DNA of 64,000 nucleotides from Gonocerus acuteangulatus. Taxonomy: Eukaryota; Arthropoda; Insecta; Hemiptera; Coreidae. The notes beneath the pieces are model-generated. The model was not told the DNA's origin, did not search any database, and worked only from the letters and a program-made list of their open reading frames with translations. Positions 11,330 to 20,563 of this stretch are shown one piece after another; positions within the stretch are counted from its first letter, which is position 1; each line of letters begins with the position of its first letter. The position numbers and the translations under genes are program-made. Location of the stretch: NCBI GenBank assembly GCA_946811695.1, contig OX328125.1:51264494-51328493 (forward strand), read 5' to 3'.

Positions 11330-11334
<5 letters not shown>
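10989..11334 (+). mobile_element. tRNA-derived SINE inserted in a TA microsatellite
   Basis: The head reads like a tRNA: a box-A-like 'ttagctcagtggtagagc' at about 11001-11018 and a box-B-like 'ggttcaaaacccg' about 25 bases downstream. A body and a conserved 3' part follow (ccctagtgtgccgtatggtc, atctgcccct, tgttacgggactgattt). The minus-strand copy at 47.2 kb is full-length with a clean target duplication, which confirms both ends. This copy has about 70 bp of extra internal sequence. Family name not assigned. Confidence 0.85.

Positions 11335-11391
<57 letters not shown>
11335..11391. repeat. (TA)n core of family X, right part
   Basis: 57 bp of pure TA after the SINE tail. The family X body resumes at once with tgatgaaatttggta. 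Confidence 0.9.
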
Positions 11392-11394
<3 letters not shown>

Positions 11395-12176
11395 ATGAAA
11401 TTTGGTAGAAAAAACCGTCGTCCAATTTGAAAGGTCAAGTTCGTTAACCAGCAGAATCCGCCCACTGGAAGATGGCGTTTGGGGCGAAATTCTCGCAAAA
11501 TAAATCGTAAAGCTTACGTTTTTGAGTTCATAAGCTTGTAAGTACTCGTTTTATAAGGTTCCTGGGCTAGGAAAACGAATGAAACCATTTTCAAGGCGAT
11601 AGCTTTAACCGTTTTTGAGAAAATTGGAAAATTAGTTTTTGAATACCGTTTTTGGTTTGGGTACTTAGAACCATGGGATTCAGTTGAAACATTTTCTGCA
11701 TGTTCTACTTTCATTAAAACTAATATGTTGAAATTTTTGTTACGTTTGGAGTTAAGGAAGGGTTAGAATAAAATATTTTATTAACAGACATAAAAAGTTA
11801 TGGTAACTTTTTATACTTTCCTTAATATCTCGAAAAAGGTTGAGAATCTTGGCAAACGGAAGATTACCATTAGAAAGCTTACTGAATGCTCTACAAAAAA
11901 AGTTCTGATGAAAGTTTTGATTAGGCGATGTCAATCGGAGAAATAAGTGCTTAAAACTTTAAAGTAATTGATTTCGCTTATTCGAACTGTTCTTTTTGTC
12001 TTTGATTTTGGCACTTAGAATTATGGGATTCAGTTGAAACATTTTCTGCATGTTCTCCTTTCATTAAAACTAATATGTTGAAATTTTGGTTACGTTTGGA
12101 GTAAAGGAAGGGTTAGAATAAAATATTTTATTAACAGGCAAGAAAAGTTTTGGTAACTTTTTATACTTTCGTTAGT

Positions 12177-12220
<44 letters not shown>

Positions 12221-12252
12221 GTGCATCTGCTTCTAGGCCATTAGCAAGCACC
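12177..12252 (-). mobile_element. 3'-only SINE fragment with 12-bp TSD
   Basis: A poly-T run plus 'atggtgcatctgcttctagg' and 'ccattagc' is the reverse complement of the SINE 3' domain with its A tail. It is flanked by the direct repeat ACTTTCGTTAGT (12165-12176 and 12253-12264). The family X sequence reads straight through when the insert is removed. The fragment is an extremely 5'-truncated retroposition of about 76 bp. Confidence 0.85.
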
Positions 12253-12711
12253 ACTTTCGTTAGTATCTCGAAAACCGACAATCTTGGGAAGCGGAAGGTT
12301 ACCACTCGAAAGCTTACTAAATGCTCTACAAAAAAAGGTTCTGAAGAAAGTTTTATTTAGGCGATGTCAATCGGCGAAATAAGTGCTTAAAACTTTAAAG
12401 TAATTGATTTCGTTTATTCGAACGGTTCTTTTTGTCTGTTTTATTCCTTGTTATTTTTTAATTGCTTATAGTCGGATAATGTATTTGACAATAAAACAGA
12501 TTAAGTAAAATAAGAAGATCAATTTATTGTTAAAAATGTAGCTTTCAAAGAGAGAGATCCCAAGGCTTTCCAAATGCCACTGAGCGGAGGCCTTTCTGGC
12601 CGACTTATGGGTTGGCCGACCCATACAGGTAAGATCATAAATCAAGACCTTTCAAGACTGGTGGAACCAAAATAATAACTGATTCTATTTTAATCTTTTC
12701 AAATTAGACTA

Positions 12712-12765
12712 GGGATAAGAACGGAACCGCGCTAAGATGATGCAGTTCCTGCGAGTCGGACTTTA
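12712..12765 (+). repeat. terminal motif of family X / MITE
   Basis: The roughly 50-bp motif containing aagaacggaaccgcgctaag and atgatgcagttcctgcgagt, ending in cggactt, is found as an inverted pair bounding 36041-36645 and as single copies here, at 35182 and at 63893. ggaaccgc...gcagttcc can fold. Upstream, similarity to the 35.2-kb copy extends about 50 bp more. Confidence 0.75.
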
Positions 12766-12881
12766 TTTCTGTATGATGATTAAAAGATAGCTAGAAGTCG
12801 AGGTGATAACCAATCAGGGATTAGTTGGGATTCGGCTAAGAAAACATCAATACGATTTTTGTAAAAAAAAATGTGTATTAA

Positions 12882-12916
12882 GGACGTTTCGGCTACTCTT
12901 AGGTAGCCTTCGTCAG
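12882..12916 (-). ncRNA. hammerhead-like ribozyme core (PLE)
   Basis: The minus strand reads CUGACGA, then a perfect 6-bp stem II (GGCUAC/GUAGCC) closed by CUAAGA, then GAAAC and GUC. All invariant core positions (CUGANGA, GAA, UH) are present. One extra A precedes stem II, and stem III is only the 2 bp of ACGU, as expected of minimal hammerheads that work as dimers. Stem I pairing is weak. Hammerheads are known in PLE terminal repeats; activity here is inferred. Confidence 0.7.
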
Positions 12917-13048
12917 CAATGAAAGTTCCGGGAGGCAGTGAAAGACCAAAGTTAACACTTAAGTCACCATCCTGATAACATAAGTAAGAGTATATTTTCA
13001 AGATGGTACTTAAATGTTAACTTTCTCTGCCTCCCGGCACTTTCATTG

Positions 13049-13083
13049 CTGACGAAGCCTACCAAAGAGTAGCCGAAACGTCC
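13049..13083 (+). ncRNA. hammerhead-like ribozyme core (PLE), stem II damaged
   Basis: Partner of the core at 12882-12916 on the opposite arm. CUGACGA, GAAAC and GUC are kept, but stem II reads GCCUAC/GUAGCC, which breaks the second base pair. Probably reduced or lost activity. Confidence 0.65.
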
Positions 13084-13150
13084 TTAGTACAGATTTTTTA
13101 AAAAAATCGTATTGATGTTTTCTTAGCCGAATCCCAACTATTCCATGGCG

Positions 13151-14350
13151 TCTTTTATTTTGGATTGCTTATTTTTTATCTTCTTTGTATAAAAGGTTAT
13201 GAACCCACAGTAAAGACTTGAAAAACAACAACACTTTTTAAAGTCTCGTTTTTTGATTCGGACTATATAATAATTAATTGTTATTTAATTTACGTTAATT
13301 GATACATTGCGGGAATCAACAAAGGAGATTTTTTTAAGGGCTGAATTTTGGTTTTTAAGGAATGCATCAGTGCCAGAATCACCTCCGATGATTTTGAGGC
13401 TATTTCTGCATAAGAACACACTACTTGTTTGCACCCCAAAAATATTAAAGAATCAAACGTATGCAAAAAAAAAAACAAAATTGTGAGGAAATTCATAGTT
13501 TCAAAGGGCCGTAACCTGGCTTCAAATGGACCAATCGAGCTCGTTGAAGCCTCAAATAATTTTGAGGTGGTATCATGTAAACGGAGTTGATGCTACCACT
13601 TCAATATTTTGGATCATCATTGTCCGCTATTTACACACATTTTCGTTTAGATTTCGATTTCGATTATTTTGTATAAAGTCGTATATTTTGGTTAACGACT
13701 TGAATAACAACATTACATTGTAAAATAGCCCAAATTATGAGTTTTATTGTGGTTGGGCCTAAGCCAAGGTGTTCTGGGGCTTTTCTGGCCCAGGATTCCG
13801 ATTCAGCGGTCCCAGAATCATGTGGTAAGCATGTTCTGCCCTGAGCCCGAGCTTTTTTTTTTTTTTTTTTTTATGTGCGTGTAAGGGGGAGGGGCTGTGT
13901 TTTTTTATAATAATTCAACTCCACGCTTTTTTGGCAAATGAATATTTAACAAGCTGGTTAAAATAAACAAAAAAAAAAATTATTAATGCACACAAAAATA
14001 TGACAAAGTCAGAAATTATTAAACAATAAGTTTTCAGAAAGCAGAATCGAGAGTAAGGTGACAACATGAAAATAATAAGAAAAAACTTAAGTTATTGCTT
14101 CGTGCCTCGTAAAATTCTTTTAGAAAGGCGTTCTACTAAAGGAAACTTCGTTAAAGCCCTTAACGACCCAAGAAAATTAACGATAAAGAGAAAATTCATT
14201 TGAAAGGAGGGAAAAAATAGCACCCTCTTAACAGAGGCAATAATGACTTATTGCTTGCTGTAGGCTTTCGTTATGGCCTTTAAATTTATTGAAAATCGAT
14301 CTTTAGATAAAACTTTTTCAAAAGAAATTAATAAAACATAATAAAAAAGG
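13151..14350. other. AT-rich DNA, no gene
   Basis: Contains a GC-richer patch at about 13750-13850 (ggcctaagccaagg, ctggcccaggattcc) followed by a T run at 13852-13872, which may be a reverse-oriented SINE-like insertion that I cannot identify. Short frames are unsupported. Confidence 0.35.
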
Positions 14351-14358
14351 ATATACGC

Positions 14359-14391
14359 CTGATGATGAACCCGATCAGGCTCGAAACGTCG
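14359..14391 (+). ncRNA. hammerhead-like core of a second PLE family
   Basis: CUGAUGA, one U, an imperfect stem (GAACC/GGCUC, one A-C mismatch) with loop CGAUCA, then GAAAC and GUC. The flanks (atacgc and ggtaat) can pair about 4 bp with a bulge, giving a plausible stem I. Sequence and loop differ from the 12.9, 31.6 and 34.4-kb cores, so this marks a different PLE lineage. No GIY-YIG or RT remnant is visible next to it. Confidence 0.6.
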
Positions 14392-14496
14392 GTAATATAA
14401 GTTAATGTTTTAAACAATTTTGGGGAGCAACTCCTGCCAGTTTCTTCAAGAATATATTAGTCCTTTCCCTCCCTCACCTTCAACTTTTGTGGTATA

Positions 14497-15096
14497 CTAG
14501 CTGTTCCCCGGGGCGTGCCATGCTACACCTACTTTATGCCTAAGACACTCCCCGTATCAAGATCTACCTGCATACCCAGTTACGTCAAAATCGGTCGAAC
14601 GGTGTGAATTTGTATATATCTGTCAAGTAATTCATAAAGCAGCCAGCAGAGGCCAGCACCACAGCCTGCGAGTAGATAACTCTTATTAAAGAAAGGCCAG
14701 CACTCCTTTTTTAGACGGTGACTGTTGAAATAAAATTTAAATAAACTGCATTACATGATTATTTAATGATGTAAAGTCATCAATGAGTTCGAGTTATTCT
14801 AATTATCAAGAACATCATAAAATAAATTTTTAGACATTATTAAAAATGGCTGTCGATTCTAAATGGCCATCAGAATCTAAATGGTTCAGTGTAGCCAATT
14901 TTTCTTCAACAAAACTATTGACCTTTTGTCCAAATTTTGAAATTTGGCTATTTTGACCTAGCCTAGGAGATTTCCCGTATCAAAACATACCTGTGTAGGT
15001 AAGTTTGGTCAAAATCGGTCAAACGGTGTGGATTTGAATAAGGAACAAACAGACAAACAGATGGACAAAGATACAGATGATTTTTATATATATAGA
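14497..15096 (-). mobile_element. non-autonomous Helitron-like element
   Basis: On the minus strand the element begins with TC (TCTATATATATAAAAATC, 15096 downward, preceded by A) and ends with ...gaacagCTAG at 14497, followed by T. The A|TC...CTAG|T configuration without target duplication is the Helitron signature. The subterminal block 'cggtcaaacggtgtg' occurs twice (about 14590 and 15017) and also in the 10.1 and 24.7-kb relatives. 600 bp, no Rep/helicase coding. Confidence 0.6.
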
Positions 15097-15098
15097 TT

Positions 15099-15805
15099 AT
15101 AAACAATATCCAGAAAACCTCTTTTATATGCGTTAAGATTGAATGACACCCTTTTTGAAAAGGGAATAGTTTCTCTTTTTGAATGAACACTAAAATAGGA
15201 ACATGTAAAACTAAATCTAAGAAAATCACTTATTAGAATATTATTTTTACAATTAATTTTTAGAATATCATTTAAATTATTTTTAAAGAAAAACATGACT
15301 TAGGTTTTTCAGCGATGAGCTCGCAGAAAACGTTGCATGCAACGCCGTTGATTTTCAGTTAGGGTGGAACATCCTACATTAGATTGCTATAAATTACGAA
15401 ATATTTCTTTGATTTAGCACATTATAAACGAAAGAACTAAACTTTTCCTCAAAGGCTACTCTTTGAAACTTAAAAATAAATTTACAATTAAATAAACATA
15501 GAAAAAAAATCGAATGCCTTGATCCAATATCTGCTAGCAGCATTAATATATCAAACAAATATCTTAAAGATCGTTTACAATAATTATTTATATAAACACA
15601 GGCATCCAAAACTTAAAAATATATTTATTTACTATTACCTGTAGAAGGCGAAATATAAAGTATTAATAAACTATCTGAAAGTACAACCATATACTCGCAC
15701 GAATTACGAGTAATACTTTTGGCTCTGACGAACTTAACAACACGATATGAAAACGTCATTACACAGATTCACGTGACTTCCTAAACAATACAAGAAACTG
15801 ATTCT
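15099..15805. other. AT-rich DNA, no gene
   Basis: Short overlapping minus-strand frames (14963-15296, 15394-15609) show no recognisable protein. No repeat boundary found. Confidence 0.35.
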
Positions 15806-16185
15806 ATATTCCAATTTAGGACAAATATAAGCGGAAGGTCAATATACACTTTCACAATAGATATTTCACTTTCCTACATGTTCCCGACCCTTTTCATGGT
15901 TCATCATGGGGCCACGTCGAGACTTCCGCCCATTGAGGCTGAAGCTGATGTATTAAAAACATATTCTTTCGCTTATTTCGATAAGACATTTTCAGCAAAC
16001 ATATAATTGTAACACAAATTAACGAGTAAATACATCCACTGACTAAACTCATGGCTGTTTATTGGCTTTCCGGTCATGAATTCATACGACTAAGTACTGA
16101 TGTTATCATAAAAGGACAATGACCGAAAGCACATTACAAAAAGTGAATTTTCATTGAAATCAGAAATTCAAAGACAGACAACGGT

Positions 16186-16425
16186 CATGGGCGTATACAG
16201 GAAATAATGTCGGGGGGGGGGGCATTTCGGGGTATGGAATACTAACAATTTAGAACTTGGAATAGTTTTCACCAACTAAATCGCTATTGCACCTAAAGTA
16301 AAATATTTGTTATCAACTAAGTAATCATATTTAATTTATTTTTAAAAGTCTTATGAAACATTTTTACTGACCAAATCAAAATTTCGGAGGGGGAGGGCTG
16401 CAGCCCCCCCTTATTTACGCCCTTG
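16186..16425. mobile_element. G-tract MITE (CATGGGCGTATA family)
   Basis: Starts catgggcgtata and ends ttatttacgcccttg. A G run lies near the left end and 'gggctgcagcccccc' near the right. The shared interior (ttggaatagttttcacc...gcta) matches the 9.5 and 63.4-kb copies. Non-coding. Confidence 0.7.
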
Positions 16426-17596
16426 ACAGCGGCACACAGTATTGTTATGGACTTGATACATCCGGGTATGGAAGGAGGAAATATATTTCTACGGGCACGG
16501 GAAGAGGACTGAGTTTAATTCGTAACCTAACACGTATTCGCCACTACTCGACTTGGCACAACATTGACCAACAAAACAACCTATAAAAATCTTACAACCT
16601 GATGCCCTTTCACCCTTTACTCTCTAGCTCGTTTATTTCCAAATTTAACTCACAATGGAAATGAGGTGTCTCGAATGAGAAACCACATCCATCCATAGGG
16701 AAAACCAGACGTATTAAACTAGGTTATCATCCGGTAATTACAAATTAACAGCTGCAACTTACACTAGTCATTAGACAGAAGGAACTGATGAAGTCAAGTG
16801 TCGCGTAGCATATTGGACTGCAGAGGTTAATGAAAGGAGATTAATGCTGTTCTACCTGTAGATGCTTTGGAATGAGGGGAAGTGTGTTCTGCAGTACAAT
16901 GCTAGAGATAATTTGCCTAAAGAGAGAGAGTGAGATAGGGAGAGTAAGTGGGTGATGGTTGAATCCTGGAGCAGCTGGAAGATCCTTGTCCCAGGGGTGC
17001 TAATGGAATTTACACTCGCGCCCTCTACAAAGCATTCTACACACCTCAATTGATTGATTCTACCTTGCTTGTTTCCAGGTCTTCATGTCTGAGGAAACCA
17101 GTCAAGCATAGATATTGTATATAATAAGTAAAAGCTGTTCCTCTTCTAAGCCAACTATTGAAGTTTGTGATTCAAAAAGCTAAACCTCTATGTATAAGGT
17201 TTCAGAATCCAGACAGAAAGAACCCATTTTATTTTATTGAGGATATAGACTTCATATATCATATTAGACTGTATCATATATCATATTACCAGATGTATTT
17301 ATATTCAGGATGTAATAATCAATAAAGAAATATATACATTAAAAAAAAAAAAAAAACAGTGTGCAGTGGGAATATCGGGAAGGCCGCCCACATTGCGGAT
17401 CAACAAGCTAGTTCTTTGTTTCCTTGATTGAAAAGTATGTACGGAATTACCGTGATGGAAACACCCCACCCAGTCGTATAGAATAAACATTTTTTTTTTT
17501 GTTTTTATTAAAACAACTAATTCCACCATGACCAAATTTATATTTCTTTCGGGAGTCGTGAGTGCGATGAACAGTCCTTATTTGCTCTACTGAGTC
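16426..17596. other. no recognised gene
   Basis: AT-rich, with a short (GA) patch near 16921-16935 and an A run at 17340-17356. Frames at 16852-17049 and 17305-17535 (minus) are unsupported. Confidence 0.35.
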
Positions 17597-17954
17597 CTTA
17601 GTCGTATGAATTCATGACCGGAAAGCCAATAAATATACATGAGTTTAGTCAATGGATGTATTTTATTTGCTCGTTAATTTGTGTTACAATTATATGTTTG
17701 CTGAAAATGTCTTATCGAAATAAGCGAAAGATTAATATTGCTTCAATATAAACTTTCACTTGCCACTTGAGTCTCAACTTGAGAAGGAGAACCTTCGCTA
17801 GTTGGGTTGAAGTCTCGACGTGGCCCCATGATGAACCATCAAAAGGGTCCAGAACATGTAGGAAAGTGAAATATCTATTATGAAAGTTTATATTGACCTT
17901 CCGCTTGTATTGATGATTCCTAAAGTGGAATATAGAGTGAGTGTCTTTTATTCG

Positions 17955-18147
17955 TTAGGGTACGTTTACACCTGATAGTTATTGCAGGGTATTTATGTCA
18001 GACAGTAATTGTGACTAATGTAAACTGCGGACAATTTTTTTCTAAGATATATATTTCTATCACCAACAATAAGGGTCCGTTTAGATCTGACACGTCTCAC
18101 AGAACTGAGGTATTCTGTGAGACGTGTCAGATCTAAACGCACCCTAA
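17955..18147. mobile_element. MITE, TIR TTAGGGTNCGTTTA
   Basis: Left end ttagggtacgtttacacctg, right end gatctaaacgcaccctaa. The left portion (gatagttattgcag...ttatgtcagacag) matches the MITE at 37.06-37.50 kb. The right portion is replaced by a compact hairpin (18072-18145), so this may be a nested or recombinant element. Non-coding. Confidence 0.65.
18072..18145. repeat. 33-bp-stem hairpin
   Basis: An arm starting agggtccgtttagatctgac pairs with its complement at 18113-18145 with a single mismatch over 33 bp and a loop of about 8 nt. Transcribed RNA would form a long hairpin. It most likely represents a minimal palindromic MITE. Confidence 0.85.
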
Positions 18148-18305
18148 CTCAATCGAATCTTGCTCCCCTAGACTTTGTCTTTGTAGACTTCATTTTTACA
18201 ACTACCGGCGATTCCTACTATGTATTAATATTAAATTATTCCATTTCTTCTAAATAAAATAAAATAATCAGTGGAAATGTTTATGTAGAAATATTAACTT
18301 TTTTC

Positions 18306-18517
18306 GGGGTCTCCCGCGGTCTAATGGTTAGCGCATTGGATTCATAAGCGGGAGATGGTGGGTTCGATCCCCACCTCCGGCAGGAATTTTCTCATCTCAG
18401 GGCTCGTTGGGAAAATTCCTCGCTGCACCCTGGATGTCGGCGCTACTGACCTAGAAGTAGATGCGCCGTAAAAAAAAAAAAAAAAATAAAATAAATAAAA
18501 AAATAAATAAAAAAAAA
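18306..18517 (+). mobile_element. tRNA-headed SINE with A-rich tail and TSD
   Basis: The head reads as a decayed tRNA (about 18308-18382), with box A 'taatggttagcgcattgg' and box B 'ggttcgatccc'. The acceptor strands do not pair, so it is not a tRNA gene. The body (gctcgttgggaaaattcctc) leads to the 3' domain (gtcggcgctac...gtagatgcgccgta) and an A-rich tail. ATTAACTT flanks both sides (18293-18300, 18518-18525). The 3' domain is shared with the 5S-headed SINE at 20.3 kb. Confidence 0.85.
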
Positions 18518-18526
18518 ATTAACTTG

Positions 18527-19984
18527 TTTCATTTTTGTAGTAAGGAACCTATGAAAATTAAGCTCCAAGACAACAGGTAGTATATTAATGTAGACACTTT
18601 ATAAAAATAAAATAAAAAAAACAAACAAAAAACTACATTTTTTGTATATTTTGTTATATTTTTGCCAGTGGACATTCGATCTTGGCCAGATGAGAGAGCG
18701 TTTAGTAAAGAAGCACTGAAAATTGGAATACTACTCTGTAAACATTGCAATATTTATTTATTAATGAGCACCCAAACGTTGGAATAAACTAATACAGGTG
18801 TTTCCGAGTTTGAATATTCAAAGTTCTGTCCTGCCAAAAAGTCAAGCATAAATAGATGGTGCGGCATACACAATAATTAAATTAACATTTAACATTCACT
18901 AACACATTCAGGAATTAGTTAAAAATAACAGTGAACTCAGTATTTTAGAGTTAATAATTTACATGTACATAGTAATTATCAATGCAAGGATTTAGCCAGT
19001 GGTTGGTATGACAGTGCAACCACAGTTTCTATTTCACTTCACCCCTAGTTAACTACAAATATTTGTTCTTCATTAGTTCATGGCAGCCTGGAATACCAGC
19101 CGAGTCACGACAGTTACTTACAGCTGAAGAAGCTTGTATAATAAAGCGAACTCCCTGATAACAATGGTTACTTCTTGAACAGAGTTACGCAAAAAAAAAC
19201 TTAATTCGGTCAAAGGTATATATTTGGATGTGAATGACTCGGAAAGAGACTTTTTTAAGGGATTTCTTTATAAACGACAACATGCAAATGGCAATGATAT
19301 AACGGCAGATTTTGCTTGAAAGGACGTTAGATTTTAAGACAAAACGAACATTTAATAATAGCCGATTAGGAGGCTGCGGATTTTCAAACATATTCGGAAA
19401 TATCCAGAATTTTAGTAAAACAAACAATTGCTGTTTTATGGGTTCCTTCTAGGGGTAGGAAGTATTTAAAAGCTGGACCAGAAATGAAATATCACTCGAA
19501 CAAATCAAACTTACGAAGAAACATTTCCCATAAACACTTTATTGGTCAATCCCCAAATACAAGGGCAGGCATAATACTTAAAAGAATAGAACAAAAATTA
19601 ATTTCGTTTGGAGCCTTCTGCTCAAATTCAGGAACATAAATATGCTTAAGGTCCACCCGACAAACCTATCTAATGTACTGTATAACGTACAGTCTCCTTT
19701 TTCGTACACGGCCACCGCAGCCATCGCTATAGCATATTATGCTAAAATTGATAAAGATGTTTGGAAAATATTTGAAAGGCAGTAGAGAAGAGAGAAAGCG
19801 ATTTTATCGAGAATGTGCGTAGGTCATACCAGCATAATTCCCTACTTAAGGACTCCATCCTCCAAGCTGTCAACTCTGTAATGCAGAGCTTTCAGGAGGG
19901 CTTGTTTATAACAATATGGAGGGGAAAAAAGAATTACCAGTGTTATCGCCAAAGAAGTGGAATGAATAAATCTACTATATATTT
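18527..19984. other. AT-rich DNA, one dispersed repeat, no gene
   Basis: About 18975-19055 (atcaatgcaaggatttagcc, agtggttgg, cttcacc) is repeated at about 56685-56765 with moderate divergence. Family unknown. No coding frame is supported. Confidence 0.4.
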
Positions 19985-19995
19985 GTATGAATAAA

Positions 19996-20269
19996 TCTAC
20001 TGTATATTTTTCTCACTCACTCACTCACTCATCTATCAACGCCCAGCCCAAACCGCTCGACAGAAAATTTTGAAATTTTGCATGGACACTCCCTATATAA
20101 CGTAGGCGCTCGCTAAGAAAGGATTTTTTGATATTCGCATTTTTAAGCATTTTTAGGGGCGTTTAAAGTTTGAGTTGGTTAGAGAAGGCAAGCCTAGGCA
20201 GCCTGCGTTGCTAGGACGATAATGAACAGCTGTTACCTTACATTATCTATCTCATAGTTTTATTTCTAA
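19996..20269 (+). mobile_element. Helitron-like element, 5' part (family 2)
   Basis: Begins TCTACTGTATATTT after an A, then (ACTC)n, 'gcccagcccaaacc' and 'gaaattttgcatgga'. The same order, on the opposite strand, is the 5' part of the element at 43400-44086. It is cut off at 20270, where another Helitron-like 3' end abuts. Non-coding remnant. Confidence 0.5.
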
Positions 20270-20324
20270 CTAGCTGTTACCCGGTGTGCAATGCTACACC
20301 TAATTTATATTAAATATCTGTAGC

Positions 20325-20496
20325 CAGCCAACGGCCATAGCCACGTTGAATACACCGGTTCCCATAGATCACCGAAGTTAAGCAAGGTCGGGCGTGGTCA
20401 GTACCTGAATGGGTGACCGACCACGTGCTGTTGGCATTATAAAAGGGCGGCAACCTATAGATAGCCCGGCGCTAATGGCCAAGATGTAGATGCGCC

Positions 20497-20556
<60 letters not shown>
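20325..20556 (+). mobile_element. 5S-headed SINE (SINE3-like) with long poly-A
   Basis: A 5S rRNA-like head (20327-20436) is followed by a short body, the 3' domain (ggcgctaatggcc...gtagatgcgccgta) and about 55 A. CTGTAGC flanks it (20318-20324, 20557-20563). SINEs driven by a 5S-type internal promoter are the SINE3 class. The 3' domain equals that of the tRNA-headed SINE at 18.3 kb. Confidence 0.85.
20327..20436 (+). rRNA. 5S rRNA-like sequence, SINE head (not a functional gene)
   Basis: Matches animal 5S from gccaacggccat...cacgttgaatac through gatcaccgaagttaagcaa, gtacctgaatgggtgaccg and the terminal ccacgtgctgttggc. About 13 bases that should lie between 'gggtgaccg' and 'accacg' (around the 'cctgggaac' block) are missing, so the length is about 110 rather than about 120. 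There is no T-run terminator; the sequence runs into a SINE body. Confidence 0.85.
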
Positions 20557-20557
<1 letters not shown>

Positions 20558-20563
20558 GTAGCT

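Larger units (their letters stand above)
10732..12535 (+). mobile_element. family X complex repeat, copy 1
   Basis: Starts with ttttttagcgcgg, an imperfect ggctcctccc/ggaagaa hairpin and a conserved block (aaaatttcgcgtttcagaac), then a (TA)n core, then 'gatgaaatttggta' and about 1.1 kb of body. Inside the body a segment of about 356 bp is tandemly duplicated: 'gggattcagttgaaacat' occurs at about 11673 and 12027. It is nested with a SINE in the TA core and a SINE fragment at 12177. Homologous copies lie at 35.6, 37.9 and 60.9 kb. No transposase is visible; class unknown. Confidence 0.7.
12780..13150. mobile_element. Penelope-like element: head-to-head inverted terminal repeats
   Basis: Two inverted arms, about 12824-12964 and 13018-13142, share ttgggattcggctaa, a hammerhead-like core and a ccgggaggcag block, with a spacer of about 50 bp. 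This is the arrangement of the 31.5-34.5-kb PLE without its coding part, so it looks like a deletion derivative or solo inverted pLTR pair. Base differences between the arms show independent decay. Confidence 0.75.
15806..17938. repeat. inverted repeat, arms about 290 and 340 bp, 1.5-kb spacer
   Basis: The left arm (15806-16095) and right arm (17597-17938) match in reverse complement through attctatattcc, gcggaaggtcaatat, gtttgctgaaaatgtcttat (arm 2) and gaattcatgaccggaaagcc. Both contain 'gtctcgacgtggccc' followed by 'atgatgaacc', which looks like a worn PLE hammerhead region. The right arm has about 50 bp inserted. The spacer includes a G-tract MITE (16186-16425). Either a PLE with inverted terminal repeats or a foldback element. 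Confidence 0.55.

Noticed and set aside
18308..18382. Functional tRNA gene
   Set aside because: Good A and B boxes, but the acceptor and anticodon stems do not pair, and it is the head of a SINE.
20327..20436. Functional 5S rRNA gene
   Set aside because: About 13 conserved bases are missing near the 3' end, there is no T-run terminator, and it continues into a SINE body with poly-A and a target duplication.
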